Source of the DNA: Mucispirillum schaedleri ASF457
Lineage (GTDB): Bacteria; Chrysiogenota; Deferribacteres; Deferribacterales; Mucispirillaceae
Reading direction: 5' to 3'
DNA length: 64,000 nt
NCBI RefSeq assembly: GCF_000487995.2
Contig: NZ_CP097562.1
Coordinates: forward strand, 488,501 to 552,500
Of this stretch, positions 37,801-46,827 are shown in pieces (the first letter of the stretch is position 1; each line of letters starts with the position of its first letter). The notes under the pieces were generated by a model that saw nothing but the letters and a program-made list of their open reading frames with translations, made no database searches and had not been told where the DNA came from. The position numbers and the translations under genes are program-made.

Positions 37801-38400
37801 TTCTGGTTCAAACAAACGCTCTAAAGAAAAAAAACTACCTTCTGTATCTACAAGAGCTCCTTCTTTTGAAATATATAAACTGAAATTCCTTGTAGATTTA
37901 TGATGCAGTTTATAACTGCTGAGCATATCTGTAACAGGAAATTCCATTTCAGAATAGTTTATAAAAGAGCTTTTACCCGCCCCCTCATTTCCTATTACCA
38001 TTACAAGTGGAATATTACGAAATTTCAGGCTGTTTTTCCATACCTGACGAGCTTCCTTTAAAGAAAGGAGAAAATTTCTTTTAGTCTTTTTAGAATGACC
38101 TTTTGCTTCTAATTTAATATCTTTTATCTTTTGCCTGTTTTCATTTTTAAAAAAATCAAGAACATCTTTTGTCTTTTTAAATATAAGTATGAGTATTAAA
38201 GCAAGCCATAAGAGAAATATTATAAATCCTCTTACAAATAAACTACCAAATATATTAATATCATTAAATGCTAATAGTGGTGAGTATATCCAAAATAATA
38301 CACAAAATACTACAAGCAGTAATACAGCAAGTCCAATTAAGAATGGTTTAGATATTAAAAACTTTCCTATTTTCTTGAAAAAACCTGCAATAGCTCCCAT
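34810..38400 (-). CDS. tssM: T6SS inner-membrane protein TssM (IcmF family)
   Basis: 1196 residues. Two membrane spans near residues 15-65, then a cytoplasmic GTPase-like domain with Walker A GNEGAGKSS (about residue 137), a third span near 470 (ATFILAGIIVFSITYSI) and a long periplasmic part ending in the beta-rich TssJ-binding domain. Intact Walker A suggests NTP binding. Full length for the family. Confidence 0.95.
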   Translation of the reverse strand: MGAIAGFFKKIGKFLISKPFLIGLAVLLLVVFCVLFWIYSPLLAFNDINIFGSLFVRGFIIFLLWLALILILIFKKTKDVLDFFKNENRQKIKDIKLEAKGHSKKTKRNFLLSLKEARQVWKNSLKFRNIPLVMVIGNEGAGKSSFINYSEMEFPVTDMLSSYKLHHKSTRNFSLYISKEGALVDTEGSFFSLERLFEPENTDELPEDDIDKHKKFLTKKIVWKSFLKMLNHFHFYKKLNGIVLIIDLPRLILGSEEDLTSSIAYMVQRVSECENHLNLQLPVYIVFNKIDLLDGMPSFLKLYNDKISKRALGLTFSRHQKISEDYLKSQFSEMITSFKFALMNKNYQTGNVEDKQKAYLYLAQLETLCFVVSGIISRLSYENSNKNKSFLRGVYFTSAYQENIPINILFDKISNEYSFSVTTVYHHRKTIKNSFFVNSLLKDIIFKDRGLGSPIFGSNWKKATFILAGIIVFSITYSISSYYTDARKTEIERLANSLNEINILIDDMNKHYHISDISDKSVYVNKLRDILTGYPQLFGQYSIFDGLTLNLTYKGLEPAKIFYIDKIEDILSLSLVKEMEANILKERQTDRLVRALYMYKALFEREYLDKSLLKLWIKDNYDLFMSYNISEKTLYTYIDDLPANTSFPDIKISDMVLAEAVKKLKNATRSERLYALLSFRANSIDGEGFYSIKEDSGSGFDEVFDVSNNFYLIPKTFTLKGVEKLFSNITKYIEDLDKIDRWALNIKNDEIEKQDNVVLSVGIINLYLQEYQQKWQNVLENLKPKRFNSSDSGLNILAVLSKPSNPVRGVIEVVSSNTDLINSPLLKHASNLGLPVSKIRSNFSILSDAFTPYHNVAKQDSFFNQGIEAVSNKARVQTGEKQVKIMDKISADTHNVYKKIVDYVSSNASPKDKIVYALKPIEIADDPFFIINKDAEALPIEIGNYYKVVTSDSWSLIEYHAGIELNKAWQTEMYAQFMNQVASYYPINARGKESLKFDAFRSFFGKQGVWNKFFTQYLDLILVKRWDVYDINPTYSSKINFSNDFLSTVYKLATISNGVLDANDNLDVDFTVTTVALSGDYGSVELSYDNHIMVYDQTFPSSLKIAGGNFKENTKLKLVIKDYNGAVKEIREYNGEWAWLQFIQSGRHIGNGVYRLTFNDNEKLYFDWKVDGGNVSLNRVLNSLSNLNIPQNILKR

Positions 38401-38413
38401 AAATACACCTTTT

Positions 38414-39727
38414 TTATTTATCTATATGCTGTTGTTCTTTTATATTTGTATATTCTTCTATTAAATAGTCTTTAAGTAAGGTAGTTTCCATAAGATTAAT
38501 GACTTCAATATATAATATATCAGCACTATTATCTAAACCATTTGCATGCATAGTTTCTGCTAAACTAATCAGACCATTAACTCTTGATTTTATACTGTTA
38601 TCAAGCTCATTGTTTATTATATTCAATCGTGCTTTTAATGATTTTGTATCTAAATTCTCTTTCTTATGTTTGACTGGTTTGCTGGGTTCTGTTACTACTT
38701 CTACTCTATAATGTGGCTGATTATCATTAAAAAAATTATAAAGACTTCTAGAACAAAATGATTCATTATTAGAAAAATGAAGTTTAGTAATCCATTCAAA
38801 TTTGGTTAATTGTAAACAAGCTAATGATTTTATATGGGAAGCTATAGTATGTTGATTTACTTTATTAGAATAATCTATAAATATTTTATACCCTTCAAAC
38901 CAAAATGGATTTAATAATAAGTTTGATAATGCTCGGATTATATTTCCACTTGTATATTCACTTATATTTTTTATTATCTCTATTGTATTATGTTCTGGAT
39001 ACCTTACTGCTGTAATATTATTTTTATGTGGCACTTCTTGAGTGATTCTGCCCCATACACCTTCCCAAAAAAGAGAATACCCAGCAATATTTAATATATC
39101 TTTTTCCAAAAGTTTACGACCTAATGAGAAAAAATATTCTCTATACTCTCTTGTATCCATACTCTCTATGGATTTTGTTGAAATGCTTAATGTATTATTT
39201 TGGCTTATGTTTTCACTAGGTTTATCTTCCTTTTTAGCAGGAACTATCATTAATTGAAAATTAGTATTTAAGTTGTTATTAAAATCGTCAATTACAGCAT
39301 TAATATTTAAAACAATTTCTGTCGGTATATTTACTTTATATGTATTATTTGCTTCTATCAGCTCATTAAGCGTATCTGTAAAAAATTTATTCTGAATTTT
39401 TGCCTGTTTACTATTTTCTTCAGCATACTTTTTATATACATTAGACCATAGTGCATGATAATGATTAATCACTTCATTAAGTTTTATAAATACATCATTA
39501 GTATTGATGGATATTACTCCTAATATAAAACCTCTAAATACTCTTGTATCAAGTGATTTTTTGAGTAAATCAAGACTATTTGTATAAACTTTATGCCAAT
39601 CTATTTCACTGTGAGATAGAGTTTTATATTTACTTAATTCATTATACATTTCTGTATAATGAACATCATCTTGGATATCTACTATTTCATCTGCATACAC
39701 TATTATATCTGACACCGATCCAACCAA
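38414..39727 (-). CDS. tssA: T6SS assembly protein TssA (ImpA-type N-terminus)
   Basis: 437 residues. The N-terminal ImpA-like segment (DWHKVYTNSLDLLKKS.DTRVFRGFILGVI) and the C-terminal helical domain with a LDNSIKSRVNGLISLAETMHANG region (VasL/TssA-like) support the call. TssA coordinates sheath and tube assembly. The annotated start is TTG at 39727; GTG at 39715 is an alternative, and no strong ribosome-binding site decides. It is the first gene of the leftward operon, divergent from tssB. Confidence 0.8.
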   Translation of the reverse strand: MVGSVSDIIVYADEIVDIQDDVHYTEMYNELSKYKTLSHSEIDWHKVYTNSLDLLKKSLDTRVFRGFILGVISINTNDVFIKLNEVINHYHALWSNVYKKYAEENSKQAKIQNKFFTDTLNELIEANNTYKVNIPTEIVLNINAVIDDFNNNLNTNFQLMIVPAKKEDKPSENISQNNTLSISTKSIESMDTREYREYFFSLGRKLLEKDILNIAGYSLFWEGVWGRITQEVPHKNNITAVRYPEHNTIEIIKNISEYTSGNIIRALSNLLLNPFWFEGYKIFIDYSNKVNQHTIASHIKSLACLQLTKFEWITKLHFSNNESFCSRSLYNFFNDNQPHYRVEVVTEPSKPVKHKKENLDTKSLKARLNIINNELDNSIKSRVNGLISLAETMHANGLDNSADILYIEVINLMETTLLKDYLIEEYTNIKEQQHIDK

Positions 39728-39849
39728 TTACTAATAATATTTATGATAAAACATAATAAGATGTATTATATAGTGTATTTTCCATTTTTTCAATTGAAAA
39801 AAAAACTTTTTTGGTATAAGTTAACTAAAAAACAATTAGGAGGAATAAG

Positions 39850-40344
39850 ATGTCTGACGGATCAAATGCTCCAAAAGAGCGGATTAATATTTCCTATAAA
39901 GCAAAGACTAATGGTGCTGCTGCTGATGTGGAATTACCATTAAAACTTATGGTTATGTCTAATTTTACTAGTGATACTAATAATATCCCACTTGAAGAAA
40001 GAGAACCTGTTTCTATCAATAAGGTAAACTTTAATAAAGTAATGGAGCAAATGGGTATTACTACAAACTTCAATGTAAAAAATACAATAAGCCCTGATGC
40101 TGATGAAATGAGTATCAATTTAAATATTAAAAGTATGACAGATTTTTCTCCTGATAATATTGTTAAACAAGTGCCAGAACTGCAAAAACTTATGGCTTTA
40201 AGAGAAGCTCTCACTGCATTAAAAGGGCCTATGGGTAATGTGCCTGAATTTAGAAAAAAACTGCTTGCCATATTAAGCGATGCTGAAAAGAAAGAACAGC
40301 TTATGTTGGAAATTGCTAAAAGTAAAAAAAACAATAATGAGTAG
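39850..40344 (+). CDS. tssB: T6SS sheath small subunit TssB
   Basis: 164 residues. Near the N-terminus RINISYKAKT and LPLKLMVMSNFT, followed by LEEREPVSINKVNFNKVM and a helical end (PELQKLMALREALTALKGPMGN), are the classic VipA/TssB pattern. It forms the contractile sheath with TssC. ATG 39850 follows AGGAGG at 6 nt, a stronger site than its neighbours have, as expected for an abundant subunit. Confidence 0.95.
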   Translation: MSDGSNAPKERINISYKAKTNGAAADVELPLKLMVMSNFTSDTNNIPLEEREPVSINKVNFNKVMEQMGITTNFNVKNTISPDADEMSINLNIKSMTDFSPDNIVKQVPELQKLMALREALTALKGPMGNVPEFRKKLLAILSDAEKKEQLMLEIAKSKKNNNE

Positions 40345-40355
40345 AGGTATATAAT

Positions 40356-41819
40356 ATGTCTGAAAACAAAACGGAAGTTATTATTGAAACACCTATAATA
40401 GAAGAGATTATGGGTAAAAGTAAATTTTCCATACATGACGAAAGCTACCCTATCGCAAAACAGGGTGTAGCAGAATTTATTACTCAAATTGTTAAAAGCG
40501 ATAATGCTGAAGAAAAAGTCAATAAATTTGCCCTTGATGAAATGATAGCCCATATTGATGATGTTATATCTGAACAAATGGATGAAATTCTGCATAACAA
40601 AGAATTCCAAAAACTTGAAGCAACATGGCGAGGGTTATATACACTTGTAGAAAGAACAGATTTTAATGAAAATATTAAAATAGACTTATTTAATGTTACA
40701 AAAGAAGAAGCATTAGAAGATTTTGAGCTAAATCCAGATATTACTCAAACGACACTTTATAAACATATATATTCATCAGAATATGGTCAGTTTGGAGGAG
40801 AGCCAGTTGGTGCAATTATTGGGGATTACAGCCTGACTTATGCAAGCCCTGATATGACTTTTTTAAATAAAATGTCTGCTATTGCTGCTATGAGCCATGC
40901 CCCTTTCCTTACTTCTATGGATTCTAAATTCTTTGGCTTAAAAGACTATACAGAAATGCCTACTATTCAAGATTTAAAAGGACTTCTTGATGGTCCTCAG
41001 TATGCAAGGTGGCGTTCTTTTAGAGAAAATGAAGATGCCAAATATACAGGGCTTTTGGTTACAAGATATTTAACCCGCTCCCCTTATGATATGGAAAACA
41101 ACCCTATTAAATCTTTTAATTATACAGAAGATGTTAGTGCATCCCATGACCATCTTGTATGGGGTAACTGTGCTTACCTGCTTGCTACAAGATTAACTGA
41201 AAGTTTTGCAAAATATAGATGGTGCGGAAGTATTATAGGTCCTAGAAGTGGCGGTGAAGTAAAAGATTTACCTGTATATTTTTATGAAAGTTTTGGAAGT
41301 ATGCAGTCAAAAATACCAACAGAAGTCTTAATTACAGATAGAAGAGAATATGAACTTTCTGAAAATGGTTTTATAGCATTGACACTAAGGCGTGGCAGTA
41401 ATAATGCTTCATTTTTCTCTGCAAACTCTGCACTTAAACCAAAAATTTTCCCAAATACACCAGAGGGCAAAGAAGCTGAAACTAATTTCAGGCTTGGAAC
41501 TCAACTGCCGTATTTATTTTTAATCTCTCGTATGGCTCACTATTTAAAAGTGCTGCAACGGGAAGAAATAGGCAGCTGGAAAGAAAGGCAGGATACAGAA
41601 AGAGGATTAAATGAATGGTTAAAACAGTATATTTCAGACCAAGAAAATCCACCAGCAGAAGTTAGAAGCAGAAGACCATTCAGGGGGGCAACCGTTACCG
41701 TTACAGATATTCCGGGTGAACCAGGATGGTATAGAGTGCAGCTTAATGCTAGACCTCACTTTAAATATATGGGAGCTAATTTTGAACTCTCTCTTGTAGG
41801 TAAACTAGATAAAGAATAA
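40356..41819 (+). CDS. tssC: T6SS sheath large subunit TssC
   Basis: 487 residues. The segments QKLEATWRGLYTLVERTDFNENIKIDLFNVTKEE, GAIIGDYSL, RWRSFRENEDAKYTGLL and the C-terminal RSRRPFRGATVTVTDIPGEPGWYRV are standard VipB/TssC landmarks. Lies 11 nt after tssB. A terminator-like hairpin follows the gene. Confidence 0.96.
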   Translation: MSENKTEVIIETPIIEEIMGKSKFSIHDESYPIAKQGVAEFITQIVKSDNAEEKVNKFALDEMIAHIDDVISEQMDEILHNKEFQKLEATWRGLYTLVERTDFNENIKIDLFNVTKEEALEDFELNPDITQTTLYKHIYSSEYGQFGGEPVGAIIGDYSLTYASPDMTFLNKMSAIAAMSHAPFLTSMDSKFFGLKDYTEMPTIQDLKGLLDGPQYARWRSFRENEDAKYTGLLVTRYLTRSPYDMENNPIKSFNYTEDVSASHDHLVWGNCAYLLATRLTESFAKYRWCGSIIGPRSGGEVKDLPVYFYESFGSMQSKIPTEVLITDRREYELSENGFIALTLRRGSNNASFFSANSALKPKIFPNTPEGKEAETNFRLGTQLPYLFLISRMAHYLKVLQREEIGSWKERQDTERGLNEWLKQYISDQENPPAEVRSRRPFRGATVTVTDIPGEPGWYRVQLNARPHFKYMGANFELSLVGKLDKE

Positions 41820-41828
41820 ATTTAAAAG

Positions 41829-41862
41829 GCAGGTATATGAGATTTTTATATACCTGCTTTTT
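41829..41862 (+). terminator. Intra-operon terminator/attenuator between tssC and tssE
   Basis: GCAGGTATAT (41829-41838) pairs perfectly with ATATACCTGC (41848-41857), followed by TTTTT. Partial readthrough would give more sheath than baseplate protein, matching the stoichiometry of the machine. Confidence 0.75.
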
Positions 41863-41873
41863 ACAGGTATATT

Positions 41874-42266
41874 ATGGGCTTTATTGATAAAATAGTGCAT
41901 AAACTTGATGACCAGTATAATGGCATTGAATATAGAAATGATAAAATTACAGAAATTAAAAAGAATATAGAAGCACTGCTTAATACAAATCCTGATGACT
42001 GTATGAGTATCACAAACTCAGGGTTTAATAATGAAAATAATCATTCTATTGAATCTAGTGAGTTATGTAATGCAATCATATCAAAAATAGAAAATTTAAT
42101 TTATGAATATGAAAAAAGAGTTATAGTTACATCTGCCAGCTATGATAACAGCAATATGCCGTGGAAACTATCTATTGATTTACAGTGCCATTTATTAAAT
42201 GATAAATTTAATGAGTTTCATATTATAATTGATTTTTCAAATAACAGGTATTGTGAGGTTATTTGA
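41874..42266 (+). CDS. tssE: T6SS baseplate protein TssE (gp25-like)
   Basis: 130 residues. The order IKKNIEALLNTNP...(C-terminal) EKRVIVTSA..., LSIDLQCHLL fits gp25/TssE, which nucleates sheath polymerization. Homology is weaker to the eye than for other T6SS genes, but size and position between tssC and tssF are decisive. Overlaps tssF by 4 nt. Confidence 0.82.
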   Translation: MGFIDKIVHKLDDQYNGIEYRNDKITEIKKNIEALLNTNPDDCMSITNSGFNNENNHSIESSELCNAIISKIENLIYEYEKRVIVTSASYDNSNMPWKLSIDLQCHLLNDKFNEFHIIIDFSNNRYCEVI

Positions 42267-44005
42267 TGAATAACAACAGTCATATATTATATTATCATAA
42301 AGAAATAGATGAACTTGCAAAAGCAAGACAGCAGTTTATAGAGCGGTTTCCAAAACTTGCACCATTTTTATCTAACACAAGTAAAGATCCTGATATTGAA
42401 AGGCTGATAGAAAATTTTGCAATACTTACATCTAAAATAAAAATGGAATTAGACCAAAATATTCCTTCTATTGCAGAATCACTTATAAATATTATTGCAC
42501 CTAACTATACTGCATCTATACCAGCTATGTGTATGCAGGAATTTAATTTAAACAGCAATGCTGAAATAAACAGTCTGATAATACCAAAAGGTGCTAATGT
42601 ATTTGCAAAACAGATAAATAATGTATCCTGCCAGTTTACTACCGTATATGACTTATATTTATACCCGATAAAGATTACTGATGTATTGCTGCAAAGCATA
42701 AGTAAATTTCAAAGTATGTCTTTAAGAATAGAGTCATATAAAGATGATGCAAATATTTCTGATATGAATATTACAAAATTAAATTTATATCTAGGCAGTG
42801 ATATTTATTTAGCCACCTCACTTTTAATGTGGTTTTTTAACTATCTTCATGAAATAATTATTATTAATCCTGATAATAATGAAGAATACAGACTGCCTGT
42901 GCAGAATTTAAACACTATGGGTTTTGATGATAAAGAAAGTATATTTGCTAGAAGAAACACTGGCATAGAAGCATTTTCACTAATGCAGGAATATTTTTTT
43001 ATACCAGATAAGTTTAATATGGTAACAATAGACAAACTTGATATGCTAAAATATTTTAATGGTAAAAGTTTTATAATAAAATTTATTTTTACAAAAAATC
43101 TGCCTTCATTCTGCATACCTCGTGCAGACCATTTTAGCTTTGGTATTACACCTGTTATAAATCTTTTTGAAACATCAACAGTGCCAATGAAAAATGATAT
43201 AAATAAAGATGGTTTCAGGCTTTCTATAAGCAAAACTTATGATAAATATTATAATATACTAGAAGTTATATCAGTATTCAGCAGCACCAGCGTTCGTGGT
43301 AAAAGATATTTGAAAAATTATAATAATTTTGAACGATTTGAGTTTTTAAGAGAAGATGATATGCCAGATTTTTTTACCACTTCAAGAAAAAAAGATATTA
43401 ACGGTGATGAATATACATATCTTACACTGTATGACAGTTCCATATTAATGTCAAATGACCATGAAACAATATCTGTAAATGCATTATGCTGTAATGGAAC
43501 TTTACCTGAAGAATTACAGATTGGAGATATTAACAGATTTGATAATCAAAATATATCTACAACAAATATTACACTTCCTACAAAACTTTATAAAGCAGCA
43601 GTAGATGGCACTATTTTATGGAAACTTGTATCGGTATTATCACTTAATTACCAAACTATGACAAACAGAACATCTTTTTTAGCTGTGCTTCATGCTTATG
43701 ATTTTACACTTGGAAAAAATGATAATGTATCAGAAAAACTTCGTGATGCTGTAAAAAATATAAAATCAAAAACTGTTTATAGAATGATAAATGGTATCCC
43801 TAAAAAGGGCACATTGTGTATTATTGATATAGATGATTCATTATTTTACTGTATAGGAGAAGTTTATAGACTAGGATTAATCCTTGCTAAGTTTTTTTCA
43901 TCTTTCGCCTCTATTAACTCTTTTTGTGAACTGCAAATAAATTGTATTACAGCTAATACAGTGTTAGATTACTTCCCAACAGAAGGCAGGAAATCTAATA
44001 TATGA
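42263..44005 (+). CDS. tssF: T6SS baseplate protein TssF
   Basis: 580 residues. The N-terminal YHKEIDELAKARQQFIERFPKLAPFL...DPDIERLIENFAILTSKI is the diagnostic TssF start; later PRADHFSFGITPVINLFETSTVPM also fits. TssF and TssG form the wedge around the VgrG hub. Overlaps both neighbours by 4 nt. Confidence 0.95.
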   Translation: MMNNNSHILYYHKEIDELAKARQQFIERFPKLAPFLSNTSKDPDIERLIENFAILTSKIKMELDQNIPSIAESLINIIAPNYTASIPAMCMQEFNLNSNAEINSLIIPKGANVFAKQINNVSCQFTTVYDLYLYPIKITDVLLQSISKFQSMSLRIESYKDDANISDMNITKLNLYLGSDIYLATSLLMWFFNYLHEIIIINPDNNEEYRLPVQNLNTMGFDDKESIFARRNTGIEAFSLMQEYFFIPDKFNMVTIDKLDMLKYFNGKSFIIKFIFTKNLPSFCIPRADHFSFGITPVINLFETSTVPMKNDINKDGFRLSISKTYDKYYNILEVISVFSSTSVRGKRYLKNYNNFERFEFLREDDMPDFFTTSRKKDINGDEYTYLTLYDSSILMSNDHETISVNALCCNGTLPEELQIGDINRFDNQNISTTNITLPTKLYKAAVDGTILWKLVSVLSLNYQTMTNRTSFLAVLHAYDFTLGKNDNVSEKLRDAVKNIKSKTVYRMINGIPKKGTLCIIDIDDSLFYCIGEVYRLGLILAKFFSSFASINSFCELQINCITANTVLDYFPTEGRKSNI

Positions 44006-44925
44006 GCAGTAATTTACAGTATAAATATTTCTATAAAACTGTTAAAAATCTTCTTAAAAATTATCAAAGAGATGATATACTGTTTAGAACAAACTCATCA
44101 CTTGGGCATCCTAATAAAGAAATAGAGAGTATAACTACTATTGATAGAAAACAACAGGGAGCAGAAAAACTTACTCTTGAAGTAATGATAAACTTTTTAG
44201 GTATTCAAGGATCTTCTTCCCAACTGCCAAGCTATATATTAGAAAAACTAGCTTTAAATGATGATGGCGGTGATGGATGGAGCTTATTGTTTGATTTCTT
44301 TAATAATTATATAACATGGATATTTTATGATGTAGTATCTATGGGTAGTTATGCAAAATCATTTAACTATAATCTAGATGATAATATTTCTAATATACTG
44401 TTATCATTTTTAGGTATTAAAAATAAAGATACAGCAAAAACTTACCTGCCATTTGCTCCATTAATAGTTAATTTAAGACGACCTAAAAAGCAGATAGAAA
44501 GAATATTACAGATAACATTTAATCTAAAAGACAGGCTTACAATTATTGAAAATCTTCCACATCATATCCCTGTAATATCTTCTCAGCAGAATTATCTTGG
44601 CATTAAAAACTGTCAGCTTGGAAAAAACTTTATCATTGGCAAAAGTGTATGTTCTTATCAAACAAAAATAGGCATATTAATAGATAATCTTGAATATGAC
44701 GAAGCCCTTAATTTCTTTCCCACTGGCTCTAAATTTAAAATGCTTAAAAACAGTATAGCTTTTCTTACAAATAATGAATTTGCAATAGACTTATATCTAA
44801 AAATCAAATATAAATCAAAAATGGCTTTAAAATTAGGCAAAACTGGTGTCCGTCTAGGCTGGGGCTCTACACTAGGACAATCTAAAAGCTCAAGCTATAT
44901 TATGCAAATACCACTTAATGAATAA
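44002..44925 (+). CDS. tssG: T6SS baseplate protein TssG
   Basis: 307 residues. FRTNSSLGHPNKEIESI near the N-terminus, VMINFLGIQGSSSQLPSYI and C-terminal GKTGVRLGWGSTLGQSK are TssG hallmarks. It is the last gene of the rightward operon; neither hcp, vgrG nor clpV follows. Confidence 0.93.
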   Translation: MSSNLQYKYFYKTVKNLLKNYQRDDILFRTNSSLGHPNKEIESITTIDRKQQGAEKLTLEVMINFLGIQGSSSQLPSYILEKLALNDDGGDGWSLLFDFFNNYITWIFYDVVSMGSYAKSFNYNLDDNISNILLSFLGIKNKDTAKTYLPFAPLIVNLRRPKKQIERILQITFNLKDRLTIIENLPHHIPVISSQQNYLGIKNCQLGKNFIIGKSVCSYQTKIGILIDNLEYDEALNFFPTGSKFKMLKNSIAFLTNNEFAIDLYLKIKYKSKMALKLGKTGVRLGWGSTLGQSKSSSYIMQIPLNE

Positions 44926-44971
44926 AGTATAGTTATAAAATAATGCCTAATTATTTCGTATTATTTTTGCA

Positions 44972-45163
44972 CTAATCTGTCTTATTTATCAGCATAAAAT
45001 CTAAACTTTTACTGTTAGCTGCTTTTTTACTTGCAAAATCTGCCTTATTAAAAGAAAACAATACTTTCTGGTTACTGTTTGTTTCTTCTGGGTTATAATA
45101 AAAGGATGTTCTGCCATTGCTTATTTTGCTTTCAAATATTTCTCCTGTTTTATTTACATACAT
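44972..45163 (-). pseudogene. Truncated 5' end of an effector gene (MYVNKTGE family)
   Basis: 63 codons almost identical to the first 63 of the 492-residue effector-like gene at 49312-50790 (MYVNKTGEIFESKISNG...LDFMLINKTD), then a stop where homology breaks off. Part of a 335-bp direct repeat (44976-45310 and 50603-50937). A relic left by recombination at the cassette junction. Confidence 0.75.
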
Positions 45164-45310
45164 ATAATATGGCTTATCATTTATATATTCTTCGTTTAAT
45201 GTTTCATCTAAACTTGTTAAGATTATATCTAACTGATTAAAAATTTCATTTCATCTAACTAATTTAATAAAAGATTTATTTATTTGTCCTTATTATCTCT
45301 GCACTAAAGG
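44976..45310. repeat. 335-bp direct repeat, copy 1
   Basis: Matches 50603-50937 with scattered differences. It spans the last codons of an immunity-like gene, a spacer with a conserved open frame lacking a start codon (ends DKPYYM here), and the first 63 codons of an effector gene. Confidence 0.8.
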
Positions 45311-45879
45311 GATTAAAAAGTATATAATTTTCAGATTTATCATACATAATACACAATGCTGTATTATCTGTTGAGTGATAAGTAACTTTATAATAAGATA
45401 TACAGTTAGATATATTATCTACATAAAAATATGGAACATATTTTTGTGTTCTATATTTATTATTATAAAAATATTTATAAGCAAGTTTAAGAAAAACCTT
45501 ACCTTGTATTTTCCCCGTTTCATAATACAGCAATCCTGCATTAGAATCACGCAATATAAAATATGTCTTATATGGGTTAAAAGATTTAAATTGTTTATTT
45601 TTATCATATATATCATTATTAATTTCAGTAATTATTTTATCACCTACTTTATAAAAAGACACATACTCTCCGTCATGATATTCTTGTTTATTATTTTCTA
45701 TTTCTTTACATAAATCATACATACCTTTAACTGTTTCTTCAGATATTGCTGGAAATGTATAGATATTGCTGAAAGTATATATATATATTTATTACTAGCA
45801 GGGTATAAAAAGGTATAAATAACAAAACAAGATTTATCAATATATTCCTTATGGATTTAGAAATATTTAATTTAAGCAT
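45276..45879 (-). pseudogene. Immunity-like YYxVTY/ALCI protein, frameshifted at an AT-dinucleotide tract
   Basis: ATG 45879 overlaps the preceding stop (TAATG) and gives an N-terminal membrane helix (MLKLNISKSIRNILINLVLLF...). The frame is lost in a 13-nt TATATATATATAT tract (45776-45788); one extra TA unit would join it to the open frame of the rest (FPAISEETVKGMYDLCKEIE...YYKVTYHSTDNTALCIMYDK...PFSAEIIRTNK). Homologous to the proteins at 46342, 50891 and 52155. It may be inactive or phase-variable. Without the shift only a 148-codon product from 45722 is made. Confidence 0.7.
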
Positions 45880-46061
45880 TAAAATATCCAGAACTTATAG
45901 TATAAAAAAGAAAATGGTGCAATAAGCAAATCATAAAAACTTGGTTTACTGCTAGCAATACTTATAGTAAACATATAGTCAAAAAATAGTAATATAATAC
46001 AAAAAATATTTATAATTATTAAAAATCTATGATATTTATTTTTTGGCATAGGGAATTTCAT
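45879..46061 (-). CDS. Small membrane protein of a toxin cassette
   Basis: 60 residues with two hydrophobic spans (FLIIINIFCIILLFFDYMF and a C-terminal LLIAPFSFLYYKFWIF). It lies 2 nt downstream of a toxin relic and overlaps the next gene at TAATG. Equivalent small membrane proteins follow each type 44-like toxin gene in this array (46820, 51395, 52636), although their sequences differ. A role in immunity or toxin handling is inferred from position only. Confidence 0.55.
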   Translation of the reverse strand: MKFPMPKNKYHRFLIIINIFCIILLFFDYMFTISIASSKPSFYDLLIAPFSFLYYKFWIF

Positions 46062-46063
46062 TT

Positions 46064-46322
46064 TTAATGTTCTCCATTAATATAATAAAGCCGATATTTT
46101 ATTATTTTACTTATTAAATGATTAACATTTATTTTCACATGTTTAATAGTATAGTTTTCATATAAATTACAGCCAACGGTTATTACTTTTTTATCTTCGT
46201 CTGTATCTGGTTTAAAAGTATCTTTTATTTGAGCCACATCTGCTCCAACTAATAATGTATTTTCGCTAAAACGACAGTATTTTCATATTACACCAAAATG
46301 AATATTTGACCATACATCTTAA
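46064..46322 (-). pseudogene. Relic of a type 44-like toxin C-terminus
   Basis: Reading leftward: DVWSNIHFGVI, an in-frame TGA where the paralogue at 51603 has Gly, then KYCRFSENTLLVGADVAQ and a divergent end to a TAA at 46064-46066. It matches the central part of the cassette toxin at 51603-52031. It is the remaining toxin of the fourth cassette, whose downstream small membrane protein and immunity-like gene persist. Confidence 0.75.
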
Positions 46323-46341
46323 ACTATTGTTTTTAATAGGC

Positions 46342-46827
46342 TCATTTTACTATTTCTGCACCCCATGGAGCATAATATATGTTACTATATTTTGTAAGTA
46401 CACATAAAGCTTTTCCATTATCATAAGTTACTTTATAATAACCATGTTGACATTTTTTTACATTTATATATACCCATTTATAATATCTTCCATCATTATG
46501 CAAATAAACAGGACTGTTTTGGTTATATATACAAAAGTTTTTGTAATATACATCTTTATTTAAATTTAACATAAGTAATCTTTTTAATTCTAATGCATCT
46601 TCATCATGTATTGTAGGAACTAAATGTAAAATAAAATTTAATGGAAAAATACCATCATTCTGCCAGTTTTCAAATTCCCAGAATAAATTTGCAAATATTA
46701 TAATAATAAAGCATATTTTAATTAAAATATATTTAGGACTCATTACTTTTTTTAAAACATATGTTAAATTTTGCTCTATTTTTAAAATTACTCGTTCAAA
46801 CTTATCATAGCTATCCATTTTATACAC
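46342..46827 (-). CDS. Immunity-like membrane-anchored YYxVTY/ALCV protein
   Basis: 161 residues. One N-terminal membrane span (YILIKICFIIIIFANLFWEF), then an outward domain ending in GYYKVTYDNGKALCVLTKYS...PWGAEIVK. This C-terminal pattern recurs in the genes at 45276, 50891 and 52155. Overlaps the preceding small membrane gene by 8 nt. As third gene of a toxin cassette it is a plausible immunity protein acting at the periplasmic face; unrecognized family. Confidence 0.55.
   Translation of the reverse strand: MYKMDSYDKFERVILKIEQNLTYVLKKVMSPKYILIKICFIIIIFANLFWEFENWQNDGIFPLNFILHLVPTIHDEDALELKRLLMLNLNKDVYYKNFCIYNQNSPVYLHNDGRYYKWVYINVKKCQHGYYKVTYDNGKALCVLTKYSNIYYAPWGAEIVK

Noticed and set aside
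45419..45616. 65-codon minus frame overlapping the YYxVTY gene in another phase
   Set aside because: The conserved family pattern is in the other frame; this one has no ribosome-binding site.
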